A DNA stretch of 64,000 nt, from NCBI RefSeq assembly GCF_022201045.2, contig NC_068559.1, forward strand, positions 27,597,501 to 27,661,500. The letters are read 5' to 3'. Below the pieces are notes generated by a model. It did not search any database. It was not told the DNA's origin and worked only from the letters and a program-made list of their open reading frames with translations. The position numbers and the translations under genes were made by a program. The stretch is from Citrus sinensis (taxonomy: Eukaryota > Streptophyta > Magnoliopsida > Sapindales > Rutaceae). Shown here piece after piece: positions 25,001 through 39,131 of the stretch (position 1 is its first letter; the number at the start of each line of letters is the position of its first letter).

Positions 25001-26396
25001 TGAATGACACACAATCCTTATTGTTGGACCAAAAATAGAATAAGCCCAGTTAGGGCCCAAATAAATTCAGTCCCTATAAAGCCCATGAAGAAATCGATAA
25101 ACGTCCTAAGATAAATCAACTCGGTGGCAAGGCTTCAAAGCCCAAAAGGAGCCGAGGTTTTAAGCTCCTATCCTAAGACAAACCACCTATGATAAATCAA
25201 CTAGGAGGTAAGATTTCAAAGCCCAAAAAATGCCCAGGTCCTAAGCTCCTATCCTAGACAAACCTCCTAAGGGCCAAGGTTCCTACAATCCCAAAGTCTT
25301 GGTAAAAATAACCTAAGAATAAAACGCTTCTTCCTTTAATCCGTAGACAAGTTTGCATATGTGTCAATCAACATGGACACAAGAAGACAAGTGTAGCCAA
25401 ATGTCACAAGAACAATGACACTTGCCATCAAAGTACCTAAGACTCATGTCAAATTAACTTCGCCTATACATATGCCCCTCGTTCTCACTAAAAGGTAAGA
25501 AAAAAAGGGATTCAAGAGGGCAAATGCTGACTTTCTCTCTCTAGTTTTCTTTCTCTCTAAATTTATATTTCTAAAGATTCAATGACTGACTTGCCAGTCG
25601 GAGGGTTTACGCCAGCAAAGCCGGTCCTTTAATCATTTTCTTGTGTTTGTAGAGTATCACTAGACAAGGACATTCTCATCACCTAAGAAAGTGATGAGAC
25701 AAGTTGGGACAAAATTTGCACCAACACTTATCATGTGCTTCAAAGTGACAATGGAAAAAGAAGGTAAAATTTTGGAACCTACTCTTGATTTGGAACACCA
25801 GTAAACTAAAATAAAATGAGTAGGCAATATCACTATCAGAAATAGAGTAAAATCCTCTCTGCATTAGGGGGAAAGGAAAGGCGACAAAAATAAAGGTCTA
25901 AAAAAAGGCCTAATTTTATAAGTGTGAAAACAGAAACGGCATGAACTACGCCAAACAATTGTTAGCAAACAAATTATGTATTTACAATAAGGATGTTCCA
26001 AATGCAAGAATAAGTTCACATTTTGATGAGATGAAAGAAATAAAACTATTTAAGAACAAGAGCATAAACCTTGGCTTTAAATCAACCCCGAGCCCAAGTA
26101 GCTCCTCTGAAGGATCATAACCCAACTGTCAATCACAAGAAACAGAAGAAGTAGTAAGCACTAAAGAAATATGTGCGGAAACAAAACATGAAGTGTTAAA
26201 TTCAGAAACAGAACATATTAGGTGATTTCCATGCCTGGTTTTGTTTGGGCACTGCAACTGAATCATCATTAGTTGAACTCATAGAGCAAGGACTGAAGCT
26301 GACTCTTCTCTTGGAGTGATATAAAACCAAGAAACGTTTGTCTTTGTGCCTCAAAGGAGTCACAATGACTCCAAAAGAACAACAAATTGACGACAT
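22089..26396 (-). CDS. Protein with DnaJ-type zinc finger, NUMOD3-like segment and four CCHC zinc knuckles
   Basis: Function unknown. The motifs suggest binding to single-stranded nucleic acid or to a client protein. Eight exons on the minus strand: 26235-26396, 26070-26125, 24565-24727, 24276-24364, 23809-23941, 23464-23556, 22655-22757 and 22089-22504, giving 1215 bases, 404 aa. The N terminus MSSICCSFGVIVTPLRHKDK is Ser/Arg-rich and transit-peptide-like. Next come four CxxC pairs (CPSC, CVEC, CSLC, CHQC) with GxG spacers, as in the DnaJ/BSD2 cysteine-rich fold. A Lys-rich repeat pair (HRDPKLHAQRVAAIKKAKG; SDPENRQKRSIAMKG) resembles NUMOD3 modules. Four CX2CX4HX4C knuckles (CKHCGREGHRKFYC and three like it) close the protein. 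The frame requires exon 1 to end at CAG before GCATGG, a GC donor, so the first junction is less certain. One intron carries a solo LTR. The neighbouring WHIRLY gene shares its upstream region head to head. Confidence 0.8.
25022..25726. mobile_element. Solo LTR of a retrotransposon (probably Ty3/Gypsy)
   Basis: A 705-base fossil inside an intron of the zinc-knuckle gene. It begins TGTTGG and ends CCAACA, the short inverted ends of an LTR, and is flanked by an exact 5-base duplication CTTAT at 25017-25021 and 25727-25731. Inside is a partly duplicated unit of about 85 bases, and near the right end a segment (GACTTGCCAGTCGGAGGG) of a kind common in plant Gypsy LTRs. No internal region or second LTR is visible, so it looks like the product of LTR-LTR recombination. 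The intact duplication and ends suggest moderate age. Confidence 0.8.
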
Positions 26397-26710
26397 CTTT
26401 CATGAATCCTTCAATTCGACAGACGGAAGGTTGTGTAATCATGGGATTTCTAATATATGTGGTGGTAAAATGGACAAGTAAGCCTGCTGTTATAATTTTC
26501 ATTTCGGTTGTGTGTCTTGTGCGATGAACGACGAGGCAGATTAGCATAAGCGGAGTCCACGTCTGCAAATAAATATCGTCAACGTGGCGTCTCTTTATTA
26601 ACACAGTACAGTGTTATTAGCATGGACCGTGGACCAGGATATCATTTCTCATCCTTTTTAAGTTCTCCAAACTTCTAATCCCGGTATTTTCGACGCTCGC
26701 AAAAATTGAA
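26397..26710. promoter_or_regulatory. Shared 314-base divergent promoter region (zinc-knuckle gene / WHIRLY)
   Basis: Two genes start back to back here, leaving only 314 bases between their ATGs including both 5' UTRs. The middle includes GTCCACGT and AACGTGGCG words (around 26554 and 26581). I see no TATA box close to either start. Coordinated expression is an inference from the short distance. Confidence 0.5.
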
Positions 26711-29678
26711 ATGATGTTGCAGCTTCAGTGTCTATCTTCGCAAACCCTCAACCCTAAACTATGCCCTTTTCATTCTTTATCCAATTCAAAAGGCAACGGC
26801 TTTGGTTCCATTTCTGTAACTGAAAGTACCTCAATCAAAAAGAAGAAACTTTATGTTAAATGCCGCCAGTCAGAGTACTATGAACAAAAGAGTTTCAGCG
26901 CCAGCCCTAGCAACTCCTCATATGCTCCAACAGACGTTGCTGGTGAGTGATTGTGGCAAAAAAAAAAAAAAACTTTTTGGTACTTTTTTCTGTTCCCCAA
27001 ATGTTTCAGTAGCCAAATAAACTGTAAACTTTTAAACTTTCAGTACGTGTGTGGATTTTTGTTTCATGTGTACAGTTGGAACGTTGCCGACGAGGGTTTA
27101 TGTGGGTCATTCGATTTACAAAGGGAAGGCAGCCCTTACGGTGGAGCCTAGAGGACCGGAATTTGTGTCTTTAGATGTAATGCCTACCTTCAAGTTTGCC
27201 TTTACAAAAAGATAAATTATTTTTTTCATTTTAAGAATGTGTTTGTTAAGTTATGCCATATGTGTTTATGGTGATTGGATTTTATTTTATTTTTTCGTTG
27301 GTTAAAAATTTTGATTGCTTGCTTGTGATTGTTGAATTGCAGTCAGGGGCAGTTAAACTATCCAGAGAAGGTTTCGTGATGCTACAGTTTGCTCCTGCTG
27401 CTGGTGTTCGACAATATGATTGGAGCAGAAAGCAGGTAATCACTCTGAAGCTGGGGGAAGGAGGATAAAAATAGTACAAGAAATGACTGTTCTGGAAATT
27501 TCAATATTTTTACATGTTAGAGTTTACTGGAATCTTTAAGGATAGAATTTACTGGATTTTTATTCAAGAAATAGAATTTACTGTTTGTTTAGAGAATGTG
27601 ATGCTGGCTGATATTTTGTCTAAAGCACCATGCTTTTATTGTGAACTTGTAAGTGATTACTTGAAGTTTTATGAAGAAATGAATGAAAAGCTTTGCTTTA
27701 AAACTGTTGATTTAGACCGCTCTGGGTTTTCAGATTTAGCATTTAATTTGATGGATCAGCATTGACAATTTCACAATTGGGTCAGACTCAGATGTAATTG
27801 TTTCAGATCCAAACTTGGTTAATGGTTGAAGCAGTTCCTTGATGTTTGGTCACTATTTGTGCTTCTAAATTTTAAGCGTGGTAATAAACTGGGTACTTTT
27901 TCTGTTTTCTTATGTGAATATTCCACGTCATGTTTAGAAATATAACCAAAAAGCGATTTTTTTTTGTCCCCCTCCTAGATTCATGATCAAGTTTGCTGTT
28001 GAATTTGGTGAAACCAATTTCTCATTTGTGTGAATGTATGTTTTTGCATGTCTCTAGGTATTCTCACTGTCGGTGACGGAGATTGGAAGTTTAGTTGCCC
28101 TTGGTGCTAGAGAATCATGTGAATTTTTCCATGATCCTTTTAAGGGAAAAAGGTAACATCAGGAGTAGAGATGAGCTCTCTTGCATACTATAATTGTTGT
28201 GTTATTTCAATATAGATTCTAATTGAAGTTTCATACTATGTAGTGAGGAAGGCAAGGTCAGGAAGGTGTTGAAGGTGGAGCCACTTCCAGATGGCTCTGG
28301 CCACTTCTTTAACCTCAGTAATGCTCTTTTCCTTGAACTCTTGGCAGTGAATTTGGAAGACTATCTGCTCTTTGATGATAAGATATATGATAATTTGTGA
28401 TTTATGGAATTTGCAGATCCTTGCCTGGCAAAATTTTTCCTGTTCTAGACATCATAAAATTAGAATCATGTGAAGTGTTATGCTGTAAAGATATGTCACA
28501 CTTGTCAAAGAATAAATATGTCCTGTGTAGCTATAAGTTGTTTGTGGTTGGCTTATTTTCACTGTTGAATGGTTCTTGTTCTCCTCTCCAAATCTGACCC
28601 AATTTTTTGTCATACCTGAACAAAATTGTTAATACCTTTGTCTACTAAATCGCATTTCTACCCAGCGGTCAGAAGGTGATAAATTAACATTTCTGAAGTT
28701 ATAACTTGAATATATGCTGGAAAGTTGATCGATATATATATAAGTTTTCCTTCTTTCTGATTTGTGTTATGGCCTCTATTTGAAGGTGTTCAAAACAAGC
28801 TTATCAATTTGGATGAGAGCATTTACATTCCAGTTACCAGAGCAGAGTACACAGTCCTTGTCTCAGCTTTCAACGTATGATGTGCTCTCCTCTCTATCTC
28901 TCTGGGTGTATTTAATGGCAAAGAAAGATATGGATTTGCCTATGATCTTAGGATGCTTTTGAAAATCATAGTACTTCAAAAACTATACGTAAGGGAGATT
29001 TCTATCAGTTTAGATTCATCACCGTCTAATCAACTACATCCAGTAACCTCTATAATTGATTGATAATTTGATACTGTAGCAGAGAAATAAGGAAATAGAG
29101 AAAACTTGCTGGTTGGTCCTAACTTCTAACTGAAGTGATTTGACATGTGTGACCAATATTTGTTCGGGTAAATGAGTTTTCTCTCAAATGAAGAACTTTG
29201 TAGTCTTTGGCAGCCATGTTAACATGTAATTTCCCTGGAAAGATTGATGGATTAGAGATCAATTAAACTTCATTTCTAACATGTTTTTGCTTGTTGTTGC
29301 TTATAACTCCGCTTACAAGAAATTGTCACGAGATAATCCACACCATAGGTGGGGTTCTACAGGGCTAATAGAGAGTAGATAAGCTTATTAAAATGGGGTC
29401 AAATTGACAAGGTTTATTGAGTTTGTGAATAGAAACACCAACATTAGCGAGTTCTTATTGACAGTGACACAGTGTAGAGTAAGAGTTTAGAGTTGTGGCA
29501 CACCGTTTTTAACCTTCATTAGTTGTTTATAATGCATTTTGACTCTTATTCTCTGCAGTTTATCTTGCCATACCTCTTAGGTTGGCATGCCTATGCAAGC
29601 ACCATAAGAGCTGATGATACAGCCCGAACAAATAATGCCAATCCCAGATATGGAGGAGACTATGAATGGAACAGGTAG
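26711..29678 (+). CDS. WHY1: Single-stranded DNA-binding protein WHIRLY, plastid type
   Basis: Whirly proteins bind single-stranded DNA as tetramers. In plastids they stabilise the genome and support RNA processing, and WHY1 can also act in the nucleus on defence genes. Seven exons: 26711-26942, 27076-27176, 27343-27435, 28058-28152, 28244-28317, 28786-28874 and 29559-29678, giving 804 bases, 267 aa. The first 75 residues are Ser- and Lys-rich and look like a plastid transit peptide. The Whirly domain follows, with the defining KGKAA motif at residues 93-97, then [22 protein letters not shown] and FHDPFKG. The C terminus ([20 protein letters not shown]) is acidic and aromatic, as in the family. 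An in-frame second ATG follows immediately at 26714. By gene order it matches Arabidopsis At2g02740 (WHY3), whose alpha-duplicate is WHY1; a single WHY1/WHY3 co-orthologue is the likely reading. Confidence 0.95.
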
Positions 29679-31923
29679 TGGCAGAGGAGGCATTCCTGAA
29701 ATCAAGGTGCAATGATGGGTTTTTGACCTGATTAAGCCCTTTCATGATGTGCATTTTTATGGTAGAAATCCTCCCAAAAGTTTTGTTTACGTCCAGTGTT
29801 TCCATGTTTTTACTGCTGTAATGGGAGGATGAAGGGCCAATCATTTGCTGTTTGTAAAGATGTTGTATGTTTGACAACTACTTACAAGTTAGCTGGTTGG
29901 AAGCAACCTTGTGTAAGAAGTTAAGATTTGTTTTATTCTGAAATAGGATTGAATTGTTTTATTCTGAAGCAGGATTGATGTTGTGGTCTGTGTTGGCGCT
30001 TCATATCACTATGTGGAGTGGAAATTCAACAACAGATCTTTTGAAACTTCTAGACCATCTGCACAATCGATAATACTGGTCCTCCTTGTAGACAATAATA
30101 ACATGTTCCCATAATGCATTTTAAGCGTATCTTAGATAAATCCTGTGTTGTTTGCTTATTTTACAGTGGAAAAGCAAGACGAAATTGCAAATGATTTGGC
30201 AATTTGAAAAATGCTTTTTTGACAATTTCAAAGTAGTTATGGACAGTAGTACTTGAAGCAAAGATGATCAGTGACAGGGCGGCAGTCGATCAAATGGATA
30301 AACTGAACTAGTTGACATTTACAACTTATATATTGTAGCTTGGAGTGGGGATGCACAGCTCTAGTTATTGAGTTAATAATAGTATAACTGATTCCTAATC
30401 ATTTGCTTATTGGCTGTACTGATCTCACTGAATTATAGACTCGTTAATTACATTTTAATTCAGGAAACGTCATGAGAATATTGTATTATATCGACTCTAA
30501 ATTAATAAATGACTTAGGTTAGTTTGGTAAACCTACCTATGTTGAATGTTGGTGCCTTTTCCAACTGACGTATGGGCTGCTAGTTTACATATTTTGAACC
30601 ATATGTTCATTGGAGTTATGAGATAGCACAGAGAGAATTGATGCAACTCCTTGGACAAAATATACTGTTTATTGGGACATCAATTTTTTTGTTGGTCCTT
30701 GTGTTTTTTAAAGTGAATTAAAATTTTTCTATCTTTATTAATGTTAATATCAAATTACACACTCAGCAAACTCTAATAGTGATATGGACCTCTATGATAA
30801 TAGTCTGAACACTGAAAAGGAATATATAGACCTCCATGAACATATATATCAACTGTTATGACCATATGTTATATAGACTTGACGAAAACAAACAGAAGGG
30901 TAGGGTGCAGATTTGTAGTGGGTGATATGATGATAATAATAGATCCAATCAAGTTCATTAAGATGCAATTAACTTTTAATTTAAAATGCTGATGAAGTTT
31001 TAGATAAACCCTGAGCGAAGATGAGGATACTTACTTTCAACAACTTAGATCAGCGTCATTGACTTAAAGTTAAATAATAATCACTTGGTTTTGTTTACAC
31101 TTGAGATCTATGAGTTTCCGGTTACTGGAATCGCATGTGGACCTTCAAAATAGTGTTGATATATTTAGCTGTCGACAGGCTCCAGCAGCGTATACGATTT
31201 ATTTATTAATGACAGTTGATCTTTTAGATTGTATGAGCTAAGAATTATATTAAAAAGAATATGAAAATGCTTAAATGAAGTGTAACAATATAGCTAGCTA
31301 TAATCGAGTATGCATCATTGACTTAAGACGAAGATGAAGTTAAATCAAGGAGCTTTCTTGCTTATGCTTTTGGAGGTTTCCATTGCTTGGAACCCATTTC
31401 AGGGCATGTTTCTAGGCACCCTTAGGACCAAGATCTATCATAAACTATTATTAATTAAGAACTACATGGCAGAATAACATCTTTAAAAGGTCAGAGAAAA
31501 ACATTAATAAATCAGGAGAGAGATTATAATCACTAAATATATCATGAATGTGAAACCATAATATATAGCTTTCAAGTTTCAATGCATGTCTTAACTCTTA
31601 AGGACTAGAGATGCTATCTTTTGGCTCTATATTTATGATATTTAGGTGATGTATCAAAATTCAGAAGATCATTGTGAATTTGATCTTGATATTATGCTTC
31701 TTTCGTGTGTGTGTGTGTGTGTACGTGCGCACCGCATATAATTGAAACTAGCAACGATATATCGAAATAAGAAGCAACAGGAAAAGTATTACACGTATAT
31801 GAAGACAACTTTTGGTCAAGAGAGCTGATTGCTGAAAATGTATATTTAAAATCTATGTAAAGACCTGCTGAATCTTTCAATGTGTCGGTTCTCAAATTTC
31901 TTTAATTTGAGGACTCTATTTAC

Positions 31924-31947
31924 TTTTTTTTTTTTTTTTTTTTTTTT
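31924..31947. repeat. Poly-T tract
   Basis: An uninterrupted run of 24 T in the WHIRLY-WRKY spacer. It could be an ageing poly-A tail of a retroposed sequence on the other strand, but I see no such sequence beside it. Confidence 0.85.
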
Positions 31948-32195
31948 GCGTTGAGAGCTACTGTTGAATTTTTTTCCTTTTCCAAATTCTCAACTAAACA
32001 TCTTATGACCTATGCATCTAATATTCTAAGTCCTCGTAGACTTAGTGCATCCCTGATGTTGACAAATTAATATAAGATAATGAAACCAATAGAAAGAACT
32101 AGCTCTCAGCCACTTTTCCTATAGTTTTTCACCGTCCATTCTATAACATAACACTCTCTAATTATCAATTGACATCTTTTATACATAATTTTAAC

Positions 32196-32246
32196 ATACA
32201 TACATACATACATATATGTATATGTATATGTGTATCTATATGCATA

Positions 32247-32281
<35 letters not shown>
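32196..32281. repeat. Compound microsatellite (TACA, TATG, TA units)
   Basis: About four TACA units, then alternating TATG/TGTA words, then about thirteen TA units. Likely length-variable between individuals. Confidence 0.85.
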
Positions 32282-32283
<2 letters not shown>

Positions 32284-33272
32284 GTAGACGTGCAACATTC
32301 TTACAATAACATTAATTGCTATAAAATTAAAACAATTTGTGCAAGTTGCAGACTCTGATTCTAAAATTATGGGGGAAAAAAAAAACCTTAAAAAAATGTT
32401 GGAAGGAACGTGGATGGATTCATTGATATTGGCTCTTAAAAGATTGAAATGGCAATAGCTCTAGTAGTTGAGATAACTCACTAGCTTATCACAATGCCCT
32501 GTTGGATCAGGAATTTCCTTTTTCTCTCTTTTTTTTTTCCCTTAAATTCACCTTACATTTGTTTGCCTTTATATTTATATCTTTATCTAATGGAAATCAT
32601 TTTTATAGTTCAACAAATAATTAATTTGAACTGCTGACTGGGTTTTTTCAAAATTTTAAGCTTTTTGGACATAGTTGAGCAGGTCGTGGTAAAGCGATTT
32701 GTGAATGATAAGAGACAAGGGTTGGTATTTACTGGATAAAATTTCTCATCCTTATTCAGACTCTAAAAAGAAAAAAAGAAAAGTATATTTATAGTTCAAT
32801 TTACTAATGGAAGGTCAATTATTAGTTGTGCAACCCATTATAACTAATCGTTTGGAAACGGTCCTACAGTTGAGGTAATTTTCAATTTTTCAATCATAAT
32901 CAAAGAGCCGGGAAATAATTAAATATAAGTGATTTGAAGTTTGAACAGAGCCAAACACGCCATTTAAGACCTTTTTCAAAGCTCAAACGCCGTGCGATTT
33001 GTATGATACAAATTGTATTTCAATTGATTTCTTATGGCTTTGACAACCTTTCTGAACCCCCACACCAATTACAAGAAATGAACTCGATCAAAGAGGATTA
33101 GTTTTTCTTGTCTAAACAGCTATTTCAACTTAATATAATTATGTCCCTTCAGAAAATAATAATAATAATAACACGTATAGTGCCCTAAACTCAACTAAAA
33201 AGTATATCAATATGCAGATTCTAATTTCCATGCATGAAAAAACGCCACATCAGCAGCATCTAGAGTGTCTAT

Positions 33273-33652
33273 GGTCAAAGGAAGCGCAACTTTCGCTTCA
33301 TCAGCTGGCGTGGCACCCAAATTGGACTGCTATCTCATAGTCGTTTAAGCACTGTACTGCAATGGAAGGACCCCTCCCCAAATCGTCACTGGAGTCAAAT
33401 TGAGGGCACATGAACTTTGACCATAATTCACATCGTATTTCATGAACATGGAACGTTGAAAATTTTTCCTTTTTTTTTCTTCTAATTAATGTATTGAATA
33501 TTAAACGTGAAATTTTGAATTAATGTTGCTTCTACGGGTGTGCATATGGGCTGTTTGACAATTAAAAAAAAAAGAAAAAAAGTAACCACGGCTGGTGTTC
33601 GGAATTTTAATATAGAAAGTCAAAATCTTGAGGCCTTTATTCTTTATATATA
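33273..33652 (+). promoter_or_regulatory. WRKY gene promoter with W-boxes and TATA box
   Basis: Upstream of the WRKY gene lie at least four consensus W-boxes, TTGAC(C/T): 33273-33278 (minus strand, TTGACC), 33393-33398 (minus, TTGACT), 33418-33423 (plus, TTGACC) and 33618-33623 (minus, TTGACT). A TATA box, TTATATATA, is at 33644-33652, about 80 bases before the ATG. W-boxes are the known binding sites of WRKY factors, so auto- or cross-regulation is likely. That is inferred from the sites alone. Confidence 0.6.
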
Positions 33653-33728
33653 AGAAGCCAAGTTTCCATAATGAATTAAAGATATATTGGCAAAGCGTGT
33701 TAGAAATAAAAGAAAGTCAAGAAAGGCA

Positions 33729-36997
<3,269 letters not shown>

Positions 36998-38111
36998 CTA
37001 GCCCTGCCGATAGAGAAAGAACAAAGGAAAACTAACCAGTGTGGACCCATCTTGTTTAATTAGGACCAAGCTGGCTAGTACATATTTCTGGTAATTTGCA
37101 CTCTCATGCAATTTTTTACTTTATGTTTTGTGTTTAACAGAGTGTAGGTTAAGATTTAATTTTTTTCGATAATTCTCAATAACGGTAGAATAAATAGAGC
37201 TCGGCTCAACTCACAATCAAATCCTTTAATATATATGTATACTCTCATGTTTGTTATATTTCTTGTTAGATAGCGTTGAAAGATATATATTTCTAACAGA
37301 TGAAGAGTATACATTATAACACCCAAAATTAATTTGTTCTTAATTAAGTTATTTTCACTTTCTTATCTAATTATATTTTGCTTAAAAGAAAAAAAAACTA
37401 AACAAATATCAAGTGAGAAAGTCGTTATGTAGTAAAAATATTTATAAAAGGATCGTGGTAAAAACTCATAGATCAAATGAGAAAAAGTCATTATGCAGTG
37501 TGTGTAGATAAAAGAGGATGGTGGTACGTAAGATTAAATTAATTTTAAAAAAAATTAAGAATATCTTACTAATATATGTTTTCTTTAATGTACTTATGGA
37601 TTGCAAGTGCACCTTTTTACCTTGTATCTTAGTTTTAGTCGTGCATAATACACGTACCTTTTGTTCGCTTCATATCATTAATCCTAAATGCTTAGAAATC
37701 TTTGAAATCCATTAGCAAGATGAAAAAGCACAAAACCTTGGTAAATAATTAACCATGGGCATTTGCCTTCCGCATGCTGTACGGTAATTGATTGCAACAA
37801 ATAATTAAAGGGTTAATTCAACCGAAATTGACTGTTATTCGATAAAATTGGCACTGGTCAATCGATTAATACTGCCCTACTAAAAAGGTCAGTAGCGACG
37901 TCACTGGATGAACGACTTGAAAAGCAAAAATTTCTAAACTTGCCTTCTAAATATCAACTGTACTGCTCTAGATATAATCATCATAACAAACAGCTCTAAC
38001 TTTAAAAATAAAATTTATTCTCATTGTCAAACCAAATAAAGTTAATTAAAAGTAGAACAATTAAACTTGGAATAAGGTACCGCAATATATGTAAAAGGTC
38101 TAATTGCATGA
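36998..38111. other. Convergent spacer between WRKY and eIF3h-like genes
   Basis: Contains the WRKY 3' UTR and the 3' flank of the minus-strand eIF3h-like gene. It is AT-rich with no recognisable gene. I looked for a poly-A remnant just past the eIF3h-like stop (below 38112, read on the minus strand) and saw none. Confidence 0.45.
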
Positions 38112-39131
38112 TCAATCATCATGCAAAGCCATTATCAAAGACAATCTGCTGAAGCTATGTCCGGCAACCCGATGAATCTGGTTGCAATAGTCGGCAATTC
38201 GATTGGTTATGAGCAAGCTTTCCAATCTGGACGGCTCGGGAATTGGCTTAAAGAAAGGATTTGAAGAATCGTCCTCCGGCAAAGGATCTTCTCCAGCAGC
38301 TTTACGTGCCTCATTCTCATCCCTTCTCTCTTGAACCCACGCTTGCTGACGAGTCACGTCCTTGAAATAAAATTTCAACTTCTTTTGTTCCGTTGACAAA
38401 TCATCCATGCATCGAATCAAAAACTCCACATTACTCTCCAAAAGAGGCTTGCTTGATATTTGCAAGCGGTCATGATCACTCTGATCAGTGACTCTATCAG
38501 GTTCCAGCGTGCTCATAAAGGCGCTAACGAGTGCAGAATTTGAGACTCTTATCGTAATTTCCTCAAAAACATCAGCCCATGATATATTTTTATCCCTCAA
38601 ACTCTCCCCACTAAAATTCCCATTGCGGTAAAGCTCCAAGAAAGTATCAGAAAGCTTCAAAGCCTTGAGACCCGCCAAGCCGCCTTGGATATTCGACCTT
38701 GAAGGGTCGCAAATTATGCACACACATTTTCCAATATTCTCCTTGTAGTTCATAAAAGTCTCTATAAATTCCACCGATTGGAAACAGTCTCCTGGCGGCG
38801 TTGATTGGTACCACCCAACAACGTTGCTGTCCACATTAGCATCTCTCAGGCAACTCATCATATCAAGCTGGTAATTAGCACCGATATCATCAGTCTCTTG
38901 ATCGATATCATTCTCCTGCTGATGATTTGGGAAAGGGAAGCAGTTGGTGACTTCAAGAACGGTACCAATGTCTAGTCCAAGAAGTTGACCCGTAACCAAA
39001 GAGGGTGACAAGTCCTTGCAGTGTTTGATTATTTTGAGTAAAACGAGTCCCTCAATCTGAACAACTTGGAGAGCGGGTGGAGCATTAACCTTTTCTGTTG
39101 ATGCTGCAGCTTGGAGAAAAGACGCAGCCAT
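38112..39131 (-). CDS. Intronless eIF3 subunit H homologue (probable retrogene)
   Basis: eIF3h is a regulatory subunit of translation initiation factor 3. In plants it helps ribosomes reinitiate after upstream ORFs. This copy is one uninterrupted 339-aa frame, essentially the length of the Arabidopsis protein. It covers the whole subunit: an MPN domain (VVQIEGLVLLKIIKHCKDLS, GQLLGLDIGTVLEVTNCFPF, VVGWYQSTPPGD) without the zinc-binding HxH of active JAMM proteases, as is normal for eIF3h, then the helical C-terminal half ending EPSRLESLLITNRIADYCNQ. The canonical plant gene, as I recall it, has many introns, so a full-length copy without any suggests retroposition. The frame is intact and a TATA box lies upstream, so it may be expressed. 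It differs from the sequence I remember at many positions, including an extra Gly-Gly (NIQGGLAGLKAL), so it is not recent. Confidence 0.88.
   Translation of the reverse strand: MAASFLQAAASTEKVNAPPALQVVQIEGLVLLKIIKHCKDLSPSLVTGQLLGLDIGTVLEVTNCFPFPNHQQENDIDQETDDIGANYQLDMMSCLRDANVDSNVVGWYQSTPPGDCFQSVEFIETFMNYKENIGKCVCIICDPSRSNIQGGLAGLKALKLSDTFLELYRNGNFSGESLRDKNISWADVFEEITIRVSNSALVSAFMSTLEPDRVTDQSDHDRLQISSKPLLESNVEFLIRCMDDLSTEQKKLKFYFKDVTRQQAWVQERRDENEARKAAGEDPLPEDDSSNPFFKPIPEPSRLESLLITNRIADYCNQIHRVAGHSFSRLSLIMALHDD

Larger units (their letters stand above)
29679..33728. other. Gene-poor 4 kb spacer
   Basis: Holds the WHIRLY 3' UTR (to about 29970) and the WRKY promoter. I find no open frame with a recognisable domain on either strand. 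Simple repeats stand out: a (GT)n run at 31706-31722, a T run at 31924-31947, and a mixed TACA/TATG/TA microsatellite at about 32196-32281. A short (AAT)n run lies near 33157-33171. The 33.2-33.7 kb part carries the regulatory sites listed separately. Confidence 0.5.

Noticed and set aside
27514-27765. 83-codon open frame between WHIRLY exons 3 and 4
   Set aside because: Lies wholly in an intron, has no recognisable domain, and the flanking exons join cleanly without it.
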